DNA of 47,375 nt. It comes from DASRAU01 sp035638075 (lineage in GTDB: Bacteria; Acidobacteriota; Polarisedimenticolia; Gp22-AA2). The stretch is taken from NCBI GenBank assembly GCA_035638075.1, contig DASRAU010000037.1, positions 1-47,375 of the forward strand, in the 5' to 3' direction. Positions 22,831 to 30,490 of this stretch are shown here, piece after piece (within the stretch, counting starts at the first letter, position 1; each line of letters starts with the position of its first letter). The translations under genes and the position numbers were made by a program. Below the pieces are notes generated by a model, which worked only from the letters and a program-made list of their open reading frames with translations, was not told the origin of the DNA and made no database searches.

Positions 22831-24041
22831 GCCGCGGCGCCGTGTTCCTCCGGCGGGCGGCGGTGCCGGAAGGCGTACCAGAGCGCCAGGTCATAGCCGA
22901 CCTTCATCCCGGCGCCGATGACGAGCGGCGTCGTCATCGAGAAGCCCTGCATCAGCAGTCCCGCGAACGACGGCGCCACTGACCAGGCGCCCATGCGCAC
23001 CAGGTGCGTCACCCCCGAGGCGAAGGTGCGCTCCTCGGGACGGAAGATGGCCATGACGTACGACTGCCGCGTCGGCACGTCCATCTCCACGAGGCCCTCG
23101 CGCAGAAGGAAGAGCAGCGCGGCGACGGCGAAGGACGGCGCGTAGGCGACGGTGATGAGCAGCAGACTCGACGGGATGTGGGTGAAGACCATCGTGTTGA
23201 CCAGGCCAATGCGCTTCGCCAGCCACGCCGCGCCCAGGTGCGACAGGGCGTTCATGATGCGCGCCCCGAAGAACAGGGCGCCGATGGTTCCCTCGTGCAC
23301 GCCGAACTTCTCGTAGAAGAAGAGCGACAGCAGCGCCGAGGTCAGGAACCCGCCGGCCAGGCTGTCGCACGCGAACAGGCTCGAGATGCGGATGAGGGTG
23401 CGCCGGCTGTCGGGGGAGAGGGGCGGGCGCGGCCCCTGGTGCGCCGATTCGACGGCCGGAGAGAGGCGCAGGTAGAGCAGCGCCGCGACGGCGAGCAGCG
23501 CCGCGTAGACGCCGATCGACACGCGGAACGACATCGGCGTGTCGAGCCCGGCGACGCGCCGCAGCAGCTGCGGCATCCCGGCCGCCAGGCCGCCGAGTGC
23601 GTGTCCGACGTCCTGCACCACGTTGTAGACGGCGAAGAGGCGGGTGCGCGCGGTGTGCTCGTTGGGCCCGGCGGTGGCCGGCAGGATCACCTGGTCGATG
23701 ATGAGGGACGCCCCGCGATCGCGTCCCATGCCGTTGAGCATCCCGAGGAACGACGCCGCGCCGATGACGAACGGGTCGCTGCCGAGGGCGATGACCACGC
23801 CCCCGGCGCAGCCGAGGGCCGCCAGCAGGACCAGGATGCGCTTGCGCCCCGCCGCGTCGCCGCGCCAGGTCGTGAGCAGGGCCGCGAGAGCATTCGCCGC
23901 CAGCCCGGCCCCCACCACGACGCCGATCGCGCCCGGGTTGAAGCCGAGCGCCGCCAGGTGCAGGCCGCACAGGACGCTGACCATCCCGACCGCGAGGGCG
24001 CGCAGGAACGCGCCGGTGAACAGGAGGCCGCGGTCGGTCAT
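22827..24041 (-). CDS. major facilitator superfamily transporter
   Basis: The 404-residue membrane protein has about 12 hydrophobic helices in two halves separated by a cytoplasmic loop near residues 195-220 ('SAHQGPRPPLSPDSRRT'). The 'RGDAAGRKRILVLLAALG' loop between helices 2 and 3 is the MFS motif A region (G-x-x-x-D-x-x-G-R-x-R/K). 'LNGMGRDRGAS' follows helix 4. The substrate cannot be predicted; drug or metabolite efflux is common for this size. It converges with the nitrilase gene, overlapping in CTAG, and lies downstream of the tRNA terminator at 24081-24110, so it needs its own promoter within 24042-24080, where I see no clear hexamers. Confidence 0.85.
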   Translation of the reverse strand: MTDRGLLFTGAFLRALAVGMVSVLCGLHLAALGFNPGAIGVVVGAGLAANALAALLTTWRGDAAGRKRILVLLAALGCAGGVVIALGSDPFVIGAASFLGMLNGMGRDRGASLIIDQVILPATAGPNEHTARTRLFAVYNVVQDVGHALGGLAAGMPQLLRRVAGLDTPMSFRVSIGVYAALLAVAALLYLRLSPAVESAHQGPRPPLSPDSRRTLIRISSLFACDSLAGGFLTSALLSLFFYEKFGVHEGTIGALFFGARIMNALSHLGAAWLAKRIGLVNTMVFTHIPSSLLLITVAYAPSFAVAALLFLLREGLVEMDVPTRQSYVMAIFRPEERTFASGVTHLVRMGAWSVAPSFAGLLMQGFSMTTPLVIGAGMKVGYDLALWYAFRHRRPPEEHGAAA

Positions 24042-24080
24042 CGGATCGCGCCGCGTCTCTCTCGCGGCTTCAAGGCGGGG

Positions 24081-24110
24081 AAAAAAGAATCGCGGCCGGA
24101 TGGCCGCGAT
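24081..24110 (-). terminator. intrinsic terminator of the tRNA-Val/tRNA-Asp transcript
   Basis: Minus-strand ATCGCGGCC (24102-24110), loop ATCC, GGCCGCGAT (24089-24097) form a perfect 9-bp stem followed by TCTTTTTT. It lies 13 bases beyond the tRNA-Asp CCA. Confidence 0.9.
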
Positions 24111-24122
24111 GGGAGGCTCGGA

Positions 24123-24199
24123 TGGCGGGGTCGACGGGGCTCGAACCCGCGACCTCCGGCTTGACAGGCCGGCGTTCTAACCAGCTGAACTACGACCCC
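24123..24199 (-). tRNA. tRNA-Asp (anticodon GUC)
   Basis: A 77-base cloverleaf including an encoded CCA. Acceptor GGGGTCG/CGACCCC with discriminator G73; D arm in 'TAGTTCAGCTGGTTAGA'; anticodon stem CCGGC/GCCGG with loop CTGTCAA, giving GTC; T arm CGGG-TTCGAGC-CCCG type. G73 and the GUC anticodon are aspartate identity elements. It follows tRNA-Val by 48 bases on the same strand. Confidence 0.96.
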
Positions 24200-24247
24200 G
24201 CTGGGTCCCGAACAGGCACGCCACGAAATGCCGCGAGCGAAGGCCAG

Positions 24248-24322
24248 TGGTGGGCAGTACTGGATTCGAACCAGTGACCCCCTGCTTGTAAGGCAGGTGC
24301 TCTCCCGCTGAGCTAACCGCCC
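24248..24322 (-). tRNA. tRNA-Val (anticodon UAC)
   Basis: A 75-base cloverleaf with encoded CCA. Acceptor GGGCGGT/ACTGCCC (one G-U pair), discriminator A73; D arm 'GCTCAGCGGGAGAGC'; anticodon stem CCTGC/GCAGG with loop CTTACAA, giving TAC; T arm ACTGG-TTCGAAT-CCAGT. It lies first in the Val-Asp transcript. Confidence 0.97.
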
Positions 24323-24354
24323 AACGAGTCCTTGGCGCGCTGTCGAAAGTCGGA

Positions 24355-24383
24355 ATGCTAGTCGTGGGCCGAAACCCTGTCAA
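24355..24383 (-). promoter_or_regulatory. sigma70-type promoter of the tRNA operon
   Basis: Minus-strand TTGACA (24378-24383, perfect), 17-base spacer, TAGCAT (24355-24360). The predicted start near 24348 is about 26 bases before the tRNA-Val 5' end. The -35 begins only 11 bases past the stop of the upstream gene. Confidence 0.8.
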
Positions 24384-24393
24384 GGCGCGGTCT

Positions 24394-26082
24394 CTATCGG
24401 CAGGGATTGGCGTTCGGTCTCGGGATGCCGGAACTGTCGGTCCCGAGGCTCCCTTCGACGCCGTCGTGGACGCCGGTGACGAGATAGAAGACCGTCGTTC
24501 CCGGGGCTGGGTCGGAAGGGCTGCAGGCCGGCGTGCAGGCCCACGAGGGGTCGGCCGCGCCTGTCATGGGCAGGCGGCAGGCGTGGAGGAACTGCTGAGT
24601 GTAGAGAGCCGACTGGCGCAGCACAGCAAGATCGCCCATGTAGAGGTTGAACATCTCGTAGCCGGTCTCCTGCTGCCACGTCACGCTCCCCGGGGCGGGG
24701 ACGGTGATCAGGATGAGGCCGTCGTCGAGGTCACACGCGTCGCCGACCGCGTCCTGATCGAAATCCGACTGGTCCGGGTTCGCGGCGAGAGGACAGTTGT
24801 CGGCGGCGCCCTGAACGCCGTCGAAGTCCGGATCGGCGCAGGCGGGATCCTCATCCACGCGGCCGTCACAGTCGTCGTCCACGCCGTTGCAGGTCTCCAC
24901 CGCGCCGGGGATCGCGGCGGGGGACTGCAGCGCTCCGGTGATCCGGATGTCGTCGATCCACCAGCCCTCGTCACCGATCTGGGGGGCCCACCCCCCGCCC
25001 AGCTCGTAGTAGGAGTTGGTGCAGCAATCGAACTCCCAGGCCTGCGCGACCCAGCGGATGCGGACTGTCTGGCCGAGGTAGCCGGCGAGGCTGAACCGGC
25101 TCTGCACCCAGAGACCGGGGCCGGTGGCTCCCGGGACGCCCGGGCCGGGACACTGCGCCGTGCCGTCCGAGTCGCGGGAATTGCCGCAGTGCGACCAGAC
25201 GCCGTTCGGGAAGCACAAGGTCTCCCTGACGCCGCGGGGCGCGTAGCCGCCCAGGCCGGTATCGGTGGGAGTCAAGACACAGTATGTCGGCCCAAATCCC
25301 CAGGTGGACCAGGTGTAGGAGACATGGTCATAGACGTTCTGGAACGGGATCAGCTTGTCCCAGTAGCCCCACTGGCCGCCGCCGGGCGCGTGCGGGTCGA
25401 GCGCCTGGATCTGCACGTCGCCGAAGTCGCTGGCCTCTCCCACCATGAATTCAATCGAGGTGTTGTCCATCATGTCGGCGATGTGGAAGAAGGACAGCTC
25501 CAGATCGCCCGGCTGCGGAGCCGGCGTCAGGTGGATCGGGTCGGTCATGAAGGCGGCCAGCTGGCGGACCCTGGTGGTGTCGCCGTCGCGGCTGTCGAGA
25601 TCGAAGTGATAACCCCAGTGCAACGAGTTCAACCCGCTTTTCGCCATCGGTCCATCGCGGGGGGTCACGTGACCCGGCTGGTTCGGGCAGGCGCCCGGCG
25701 GGCAGTGGATATGCCAGTCCATGTCGTTGTCCGGATCGATGCGACAGCCCGGGTCGGCCGGCGGCACCATGAACCCGGCACAGCCAATCCCACCGAGAAC
25801 GCTCGGTCCCGCCGCGGTCCCGACCCAGACGCCGATCGTGTCGTTCAGCACCCCCGGCGTGCCGCGCGGCAGCGAATCAAGACTGATCCCCGGGGTGCCG
25901 TCCCGCTCGGTATCGAAGTCCTCGGCAATCGTCCCGTCGTCGGCCGTACCGGCGATGCCGTCCGGCCCCACGACCCGGGGCGGCACCTGGCACGCGGAAG
26001 CGGAGAGGCGGCCGTTTGCGGAAGCCTGGGTGAGCAGGGCGCAAGCGAACACGGTGGCCATCCACGGCAGGGTCCGGAGCAT
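24394..26082 (-). CDS. secreted MopE/TSP3-type protein, copy 1 of a tandem duplication
   Basis: The 562-residue product has a signal peptide (MLRTLPWMATVFACALLTQASA). A roughly 380-residue N-terminal region ends in a MAM/jelly-roll-like segment ('VQSRFSLAGYLGQTVRIRW' ... 'GDEGWWIDDIRITG') with several Cys. Next are a MopE-type metal-binding motif 'ETCNGVDDDCDGRVDED', a thrombospondin type-3-like Ca2+ repeat 'DPDFDGVQGAADNCPLAANP' with 'DFDQDAVGDACD', and a final 95-residue domain ending 'EGSLGTDSSGIPRPNANPCR'. That last domain is shared with the copy at 26194 and the Cys-rich protein at 7980. Expected location is extracellular or surface; no enzyme motif is seen. The ATG at 26082 has GAGGG close upstream; a TTG at 26118 is a weaker option. 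A -10-like TATGAT lies at 26118-26123. Confidence 0.82.
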   Translation of the reverse strand: MLRTLPWMATVFACALLTQASANGRLSASACQVPPRVVGPDGIAGTADDGTIAEDFDTERDGTPGISLDSLPRGTPGVLNDTIGVWVGTAAGPSVLGGIGCAGFMVPPADPGCRIDPDNDMDWHIHCPPGACPNQPGHVTPRDGPMAKSGLNSLHWGYHFDLDSRDGDTTRVRQLAAFMTDPIHLTPAPQPGDLELSFFHIADMMDNTSIEFMVGEASDFGDVQIQALDPHAPGGGQWGYWDKLIPFQNVYDHVSYTWSTWGFGPTYCVLTPTDTGLGGYAPRGVRETLCFPNGVWSHCGNSRDSDGTAQCPGPGVPGATGPGLWVQSRFSLAGYLGQTVRIRWVAQAWEFDCCTNSYYELGGGWAPQIGDEGWWIDDIRITGALQSPAAIPGAVETCNGVDDDCDGRVDEDPACADPDFDGVQGAADNCPLAANPDQSDFDQDAVGDACDLDDGLILITVPAPGSVTWQQETGYEMFNLYMGDLAVLRQSALYTQQFLHACRLPMTGAADPSWACTPACSPSDPAPGTTVFYLVTGVHDGVEGSLGTDSSGIPRPNANPCR

Positions 26083-26107
26083 TGGAACCCTCGATCCAGC
26101 GGCGATG

Positions 26108-26167
26108 CAGTAAGCCAATCATAAGCCGGGACGGCGCTGGATTCGTCGCCGCGCGCGCACACGGCGG
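26108..26167 (+). pseudogene. fossil of the amine oxidase promoter and first codons
   Basis: This 60-bp stretch aligns without gaps to 27911-27970, which holds the divergent intergenic region and the first 15 bases of the amine oxidase gene. The start ATG (27956) corresponds to GCG here (26153-26155), and the TAGATT -10-like word corresponds to TGGATT. Homology stops abruptly at 26168. Confidence 0.8.
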
Positions 26168-26193
26168 CGGGTTTCCCGAACGGTACAGACCGG

Positions 26194-27885
26194 CTAGGGG
26201 CAGGGATTCGCGTTCGGTCTGGGGACTCCGGCGCTGTCGGTCCCGAGACCGCTCTCGACACCGAGATGGACGCCGGTCACGTGAAAGAAGACCCCCTTGC
26301 CCGGGGGCGGTGACGAGCTGTCAGTGATACTCGTGCCGGAAAGACCGCAGGCGCGGCCGGCGAGCGGTACGAGCGCGGGATTCTGAGTGTACTGGCCCGA
26401 GGAGCGGAGCACGGAGAGATCGCCCCGATACCAGTTGAACGATTCGAAGCCGGCCTCCTGCTGCCAGGTGTCGATCTGCCAAATGAAGCCGCCCAGGTCG
26501 GTCACGGCGACGTGGATCCGGCCGTCATCGCGGTCGCAGACGTCTCCTGTGCCGTCCTGGTCGAAATCGTCCTGCTCGCGATTCGCGTCGATCGGGCAGT
26601 TGTCGCAGGCGCCCGGCACGCCGTCGTGGTCCGGGTCGAGTCCGGATGTGTCCTCGTCGACGAGACCGTCGCAGTCATCGTCCAGACCGTTGCAGGACTC
26701 GACCGTCCCGGGAATCTGTGCGGGGAATTGCACGGCTCCCGTGATCCGGATGTCGTCGATCCACCACCCCTCGTCGCCGATCTGCGGGCCCCAGCCGCCC
26801 CCCAGCTCATAGTAGGAGTCCGTGCAACAGTCGAATTCCCATGACTGGGCGATCCAACGGATGCGGACCGTCTGGCCGAGGGAGCTCGCAAGGCTGAAGC
26901 GGCTCTGCACCCAGAGACCGGGGCCCATGCTCCCCGGCACGCCTGGACCAGCGCACTGGCCCGTGTTGTAGGAGTCCCACGAATTGCCGCAGTGCGACCA
27001 GACGCCGTTCGCAAAGCAGAGCGTCTCCTTCACCCCGCGGGGCGCGTAACCGTTCGGCCCCGTGTCCGAGGGGGTCAACACGCAGTAGGTCGGCGCAGTT
27101 CCCCACGTGGACCAGATGTAGGAGACGTGGTCGTACACGTTCTGGTAGGGAACCAGCTTGTCCCAGTACCCCCATTGCCCGCCGCCCGGCGCGTGCGGGT
27201 CGAGCACCTGGATCTGCACGTCGCCGAAGTCGTTCGCCTGTCCCGTCAAGGCGCCGTACGAGTTGTTGTCCATCATGTCGGCGATGTGGAAGAAGGACAG
27301 CTCCAGATCGCCCGGCTGCGGAGCCGGCGTCAGGTGGATCGGGTCGGTCATGAAGGCGGCCAGCTGGCGGACCCGCGTGCTGTCGCCGTCGCGGCTGTTG
27401 AGATCGAAGTGATAGCCCCAGTGCAGCGAGTTCGACCCGCTTTTCGCCATCGGTCCGTCGCGGGGCGTCACGTGACCCGGCTGGTTCGGGCAGGCGCCCG
27501 GCGGGCAGTGGACATGCCAGTCCATGTCGTTGTCCGGGTCGATGCGGCAGCCCGGGTCGGCCGGCGGGACCATGAAACCGCCGCATCCGATCCCTGCGAG
27601 GATGTTTGGTCCCGCCGCGGTTCCGACCCAGACGCCGATCGTGTCGTTCAGCACCCCCGGCGTGCCGAGCGGCAGCGAGTCGAGGCTGATTCCCGGAGTG
27701 CCGTCCCGCTCGGTGTCGAAGTCCTCGGCGATCGTCCCGTCGTCGGCGGTGCCGGCGATGCCGTCCGGCCCCACCACCCGGGGAGGGACCTGGCACGTTG
27801 ACGCGGAGAGGCGGTCGTTTGCGGAAGCCTGGGTGAGCAGGGCGCAAGCGAACACGGTGGCCATCCACGGCAGGGTCCGGCGCAT
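26194..27885 (-). CDS. secreted MopE/TSP3-type protein, copy 2 of a tandem duplication
   Basis: A 563-residue paralogue of the preceding protein with the same order: signal peptide MRRTLPWMATVFACALL..., Cys-containing N-terminal region, MAM-like 'VQSRFSLASSLGQTVRIRW' to 'GWWIDDIRITG', 'ESCNGLDDDCDGLVDEDTSG', TSP3-like 'DPDHDGVPGACDNCPIDANR' with 'DFDQDGTGDVCDRDDG', and the shared C-terminal domain ending 'GLGTDSAGVPRPNANPCP'. The N-terminal 300 residues are nearly identical between copies, while the segments around 'SYGALTGQANDF' and the C-terminal 100 residues differ. Since its upstream region is intact and adjoins the divergent amine oxidase, this is probably the ancestral location. A -10-like TATGAT lies at 27921-27926; GAGGG precedes ATG 27885. 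Function unknown; calcium-stabilised secreted protein is the best description. Confidence 0.82.
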   Translation of the reverse strand: MRRTLPWMATVFACALLTQASANDRLSASTCQVPPRVVGPDGIAGTADDGTIAEDFDTERDGTPGISLDSLPLGTPGVLNDTIGVWVGTAAGPNILAGIGCGGFMVPPADPGCRIDPDNDMDWHVHCPPGACPNQPGHVTPRDGPMAKSGSNSLHWGYHFDLNSRDGDSTRVRQLAAFMTDPIHLTPAPQPGDLELSFFHIADMMDNNSYGALTGQANDFGDVQIQVLDPHAPGGGQWGYWDKLVPYQNVYDHVSYIWSTWGTAPTYCVLTPSDTGPNGYAPRGVKETLCFANGVWSHCGNSWDSYNTGQCAGPGVPGSMGPGLWVQSRFSLASSLGQTVRIRWIAQSWEFDCCTDSYYELGGGWGPQIGDEGWWIDDIRITGAVQFPAQIPGTVESCNGLDDDCDGLVDEDTSGLDPDHDGVPGACDNCPIDANREQDDFDQDGTGDVCDRDDGRIHVAVTDLGGFIWQIDTWQQEAGFESFNWYRGDLSVLRSSGQYTQNPALVPLAGRACGLSGTSITDSSSPPPGKGVFFHVTGVHLGVESGLGTDSAGVPRPNANPCP

Positions 27886-27955
27886 CGGAACCCTCGATTC
27901 AGCGGCGGCGCAGTAAGCCAATCATAAGCCCGGACGGTGCTAGATTCGTCGCCGC

Positions 27956-29416
27956 ATGCGCACACGGCGGGACATCCTCAAGGTCCTCGGCGCGGCGGCG
28001 GCCGCGTCGGCGCTCCCGTCGCGACCGGTCCGGGCGGGCACGCCCCAACCCTCCTCCGGGCCGCGCGCGGCGGCGACACTCGACACGGTCATCGTCGGGG
28101 CGGGGTTCGCCGGCATGACCGCCGCACGCCGGCTCGTGAAGGAAGGACGCCGCGTCGTTGTGGTGGAGGCGCGCGACCGGGTCGGCGGCCGGGTGAAAGG
28201 AGGGACGATCGCCGGACGCGACGTCGATCTCGGCGGGATGTGGGCCGGGCCGACGCAGACGCGGGTCCTGGCCGCGCTCGAGGAGTTCGGGCTGCACAAG
28301 TCGCCGCAGCGCATCGCCGGCAGGCAGGTCGTCGATCTCGCCGGCAGGCGCTGGCTCGCCGACGGCGAGGCCATGGGTTTCGAGCCCGCGGTCGAGAAGG
28401 AGATCGGCGCCATCACCGACGAGCTGAACCGCATGGCGGCGACCCTTCCAGCCGACGCGCCGTGGAGCGCGCCGCGCGCCGCCGAGTGGGACGCGATCTC
28501 CGCGCAGGAATGGCTGTTCGCGAGAAGCGCCGACCCATTGGTGCGCGCCTACTGGGACACGGATTTCCGCAGCGTTCTCGAAGCCGACCTGTCGCGGCTG
28601 TCGCTGCTGTTCCTCCTTTTCTACATCCGCTCCGGTGACAGCATCGACGCCCTGTTCGGTTACGAGGAGGGGGCGCAGGCGTTCCTCGTGAAGGAAGGCA
28701 TGCACGGGCTGGCGGAGAAGCTGGCCGCGGTGCTCGGCGACCGGATCGTCCTCGGCGCACCGGTCCGGAGCATCGCGCAAGACCCGTCCGGCGTCGTCGT
28801 GCGCTCGGAGGGGCGAGAGTGGCGCGCCGCGACCGCCATCGTGGCGATGCCGCCGCCCCTGACGGTGCGACTCGCCTGGGATCCGCCGCTTCCCTCCGGG
28901 CGGGACCTGCTGGCGCAGCGCATGCCGATGGGTTCGGTCATCAAGTGGTACGTGGCGTACGACCGCCCCTTCTGGCGCGACCGCGGGTTGAACGCCCTGG
29001 TGGTGACCGATCGTCCGCCGTGCGTCGTCAGCGTCGACGCGGCAAAAGATGATACCGGACCGGCGCTTCTCGCCGGGTTCATCGACACGCCGTATTCACT
29101 GAAGTACACGGGACGTCCGCAGGAGGAGCGAAGAGCGGCCGTCACCGGGTGGCTTCAGGAATTCTTCGGTCCCGAGGCGGCGCGACCGATCGCCTACCTC
29201 GATCAGGACTGGCCATCGGAAGTCTGGAGCCGCGGCTGCTACGGCGCCTCGATGGGGCCGACCGTGATGACCGCGTTCGGACGCTTCCTGCGCGAGCCGC
29301 ACGGCCGGGTGCACTGGGCCGGCACCGAGACGTCCGACCGCTGGAGCGGCTACATCGACGGCGCCATCCGCTCCGGCGAGCGCGCCGCCGCCGAGGTCCT
29401 CGCCCGCCTCGCCTGA
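27956..29416 (+). CDS. Tat-exported flavin monoamine oxidase-like protein
   Basis: The 486-residue flavoprotein begins with a twin-arginine signal (T-R4-R5-D-I-L-K, then an Ala-rich core). Next come the FAD dinucleotide motif 'VIVGAGFAGMTAARRL' with 'VVVVEARDRVGGRVKGG' and the MAO-type 'DLGGMWAGPTQTRV'. The C-terminal FAD segment 'VHWAGTETSDRWSGYIDGAI' matches eukaryotic monoamine oxidases closely. Cys428 in 'SRGCYGAS' stands where MAO-A/B carry the cysteine covalently bound to FAD, so covalent flavin is possible. Oxidation of a primary amine in the periplasm is the likely activity, after folding with FAD inside, consistent with Tat. TAGATT lies 15 bases before the ATG with no ribosome site, suggesting a leaderless or very short-leader mRNA. 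Confidence 0.88.
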   Translation: MRTRRDILKVLGAAAAASALPSRPVRAGTPQPSSGPRAAATLDTVIVGAGFAGMTAARRLVKEGRRVVVVEARDRVGGRVKGGTIAGRDVDLGGMWAGPTQTRVLAALEEFGLHKSPQRIAGRQVVDLAGRRWLADGEAMGFEPAVEKEIGAITDELNRMAATLPADAPWSAPRAAEWDAISAQEWLFARSADPLVRAYWDTDFRSVLEADLSRLSLLFLLFYIRSGDSIDALFGYEEGAQAFLVKEGMHGLAEKLAAVLGDRIVLGAPVRSIAQDPSGVVVRSEGREWRAATAIVAMPPPLTVRLAWDPPLPSGRDLLAQRMPMGSVIKWYVAYDRPFWRDRGLNALVVTDRPPCVVSVDAAKDDTGPALLAGFIDTPYSLKYTGRPQEERRAAVTGWLQEFFGPEAARPIAYLDQDWPSEVWSRGCYGASMGPTVMTAFGRFLREPHGRVHWAGTETSDRWSGYIDGAIRSGERAAAEVLARLA

Positions 29417-29424
29417 CCGCGGAT

Positions 29425-29446
29425 CGCGCGCGCTGCGGCGCGCGCG
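29425..29446. terminator. GC-only hairpin between convergent genes (possible bidirectional terminator)
   Basis: A perfect 9-bp stem of alternating C and G with loop TGCG (29425-29433 / 29438-29446) sits in the 40-bp gap between convergent stops. There is no T run on either side, so termination would have to be U-independent or the hairpin only protects 3' ends. Confidence 0.4.
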
Positions 29447-29456
29447 GCGCCCGGGC

Positions 29457-30323
29457 CTACTTCGCTGGTGCCGTCTTCGGCGCCGGCTTCGACGACACCG
29501 TCAGCTTCAGCGTCACGGTCGATCCGTCCGGGTGGGGCCCACCGGTCGGGCCGGGGGCGGGAGCGGTGAAGGTTTTGGTGATCGGATCGACGAGGCTGAT
29601 CGACATGCCGCTGAGCTGCTTGCCGAGGGCCGCCGAGATCCCGGGAAGATAGTTGTCGGGCGCGGCCTGGTCGGTCTTCGGCTCGAACCCCGGCACGTCC
29701 GACGACGTCGCGACGGTGAGCCGGTCCTTTCCCCCGTTGTAGCCGCCCGCGACGTTGGCGATGTCGCAGACGAGTTTCTTGAGGTCGCAGATCATCATGC
29801 CGCTCACCGGGATGTAGGCGGTGCCGGTGCCCTTCGTGGTCGTCGCCTGGGTGCCCCAGCCCTGATCCGGGCTGTCGCGGTAGCGGGACCGGTGCACGTC
29901 GTCCACCGAGTACGAGACCGGGAGGAACATCGGGTTCTTCGCCGGGTCGGGATTCCCGACGGCGTCCTCGGAGGCGTCCGGGTCGGGGGTCGCCATCCAG
30001 CCGATGAACCGATCCTCCTCGCCCATCTCGGTCACCGACGGCGTCCCGGCGCTCGGCGGGAAGGCCCCGGGGGTCGCCATGTTCAGCGGCACCTCGAAGC
30101 GCACCGTCTTGGTGAAGCGCCACGCTGCGTCGCGCAGCCCGTCCTGCGTCGGCGCAACCCCGAACTCGCGCGCTCCGGTGTGAGTCAGCTCGAATTGCAG
30201 GTACATCGCCGGGCGGCCGGCGAAGGTCTTCTTGTCCACCGGGGCGGCGCCAGCCTGCGCGATGAGCGCGCCCGAGACGAGAAGGAACGAAGCCACCACG
30301 GTGGTCCAGCGGTTCGAAGCCAT
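29457..30323 (-). CDS. exported protein of unknown function
   Basis: The 288-residue product has a signal peptide (MASNRWTTVVASFLLVSGALIAQAGA). The mature protein is rich in beta-forming and loop residues: 'PAMYLQFELTHTGAREFGV', 'TKTVRFEVPLNM', 'FLPVSYSVDDVHRSRYRD', 'GTAYIPVSGMMICDLKKLVC' (two Cys, possible disulfide) and 'GGYNGGKDRLTVATS', ending in Pro/Lys-rich 'SSKPAPKTAPAK'. I do not recognise the family. A periplasmic or secreted beta-sandwich is a reasonable guess. ATG 30323 is preferred to 30335 because GGGAG is positioned 5-6 bases before it. It is convergent with the amine oxidase and divergent from the M61 peptidase. Confidence 0.65.
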   Translation of the reverse strand: MASNRWTTVVASFLLVSGALIAQAGAAPVDKKTFAGRPAMYLQFELTHTGAREFGVAPTQDGLRDAAWRFTKTVRFEVPLNMATPGAFPPSAGTPSVTEMGEEDRFIGWMATPDPDASEDAVGNPDPAKNPMFLPVSYSVDDVHRSRYRDSPDQGWGTQATTTKGTGTAYIPVSGMMICDLKKLVCDIANVAGGYNGGKDRLTVATSSDVPGFEPKTDQAAPDNYLPGISAALGKQLSGMSISLVDPITKTFTAPAPGPTGGPHPDGSTVTLKLTVSSKPAPKTAPAK

Positions 30324-30419
30324 CGAGTCTCCCATTGCGACGAGGAATGCCTGCGACCAGTTGGCGCGGACTATAGCGGCGAAGCGGTCGATGTCGCAAT
30401 GAGAGCGTCGGGCCCTGAG

Positions 30420-30448
30420 TTGACAGCGGCGGGGCGGCTCTTTAGGCT
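30420..30448 (+). promoter_or_regulatory. sigma70-type promoter of the M61 peptidase gene
   Basis: TTGACA (30420-30425, perfect), 17-base spacer, TAGGCT (30443-30448). RNA would start near 30455, giving a 36-base leader that holds GGAGGG (30478-30483), 7 bases before the chosen ATG 30491. Confidence 0.75.
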
Positions 30449-30490
30449 CCGGGGCTCATGACCACAATCCAGAGTCCGGAGGGAGCCGGG

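Larger units (their letters stand above)
24394..27970. repeat. tandem duplication, period about 1800 bp
   Basis: Unit 1 (24394-26167) and unit 2 (26194-27970) align over the whole gene, its upstream region and a little beyond, with an offset of 1800-1803 bp. The left boundary is at the stop codon; the right boundary lies 15 bases inside the amine oxidase gene. Identity is uneven: 25461-25571 and 27264-27374 are identical over 111 bp, while the C-terminal third is clearly diverged. Confidence 0.9.

Noticed and set aside
24394..27970. Tandem MopE-like copies as a mobile element or phage-borne repeat
   Set aside because: No transposase, integrase, terminal inverted repeats or target-site duplication; the boundaries fit simple tandem duplication, and the adjacent tRNAs show no attachment-site-like duplication of their 3' ends.
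30458..30490. ATG 30458 as start of the M61 peptidase
   Set aside because: It coincides with the predicted transcription start, and the added 11 residues precede a normal signal peptide; ATG 30491 has GGAGGG at ideal distance.
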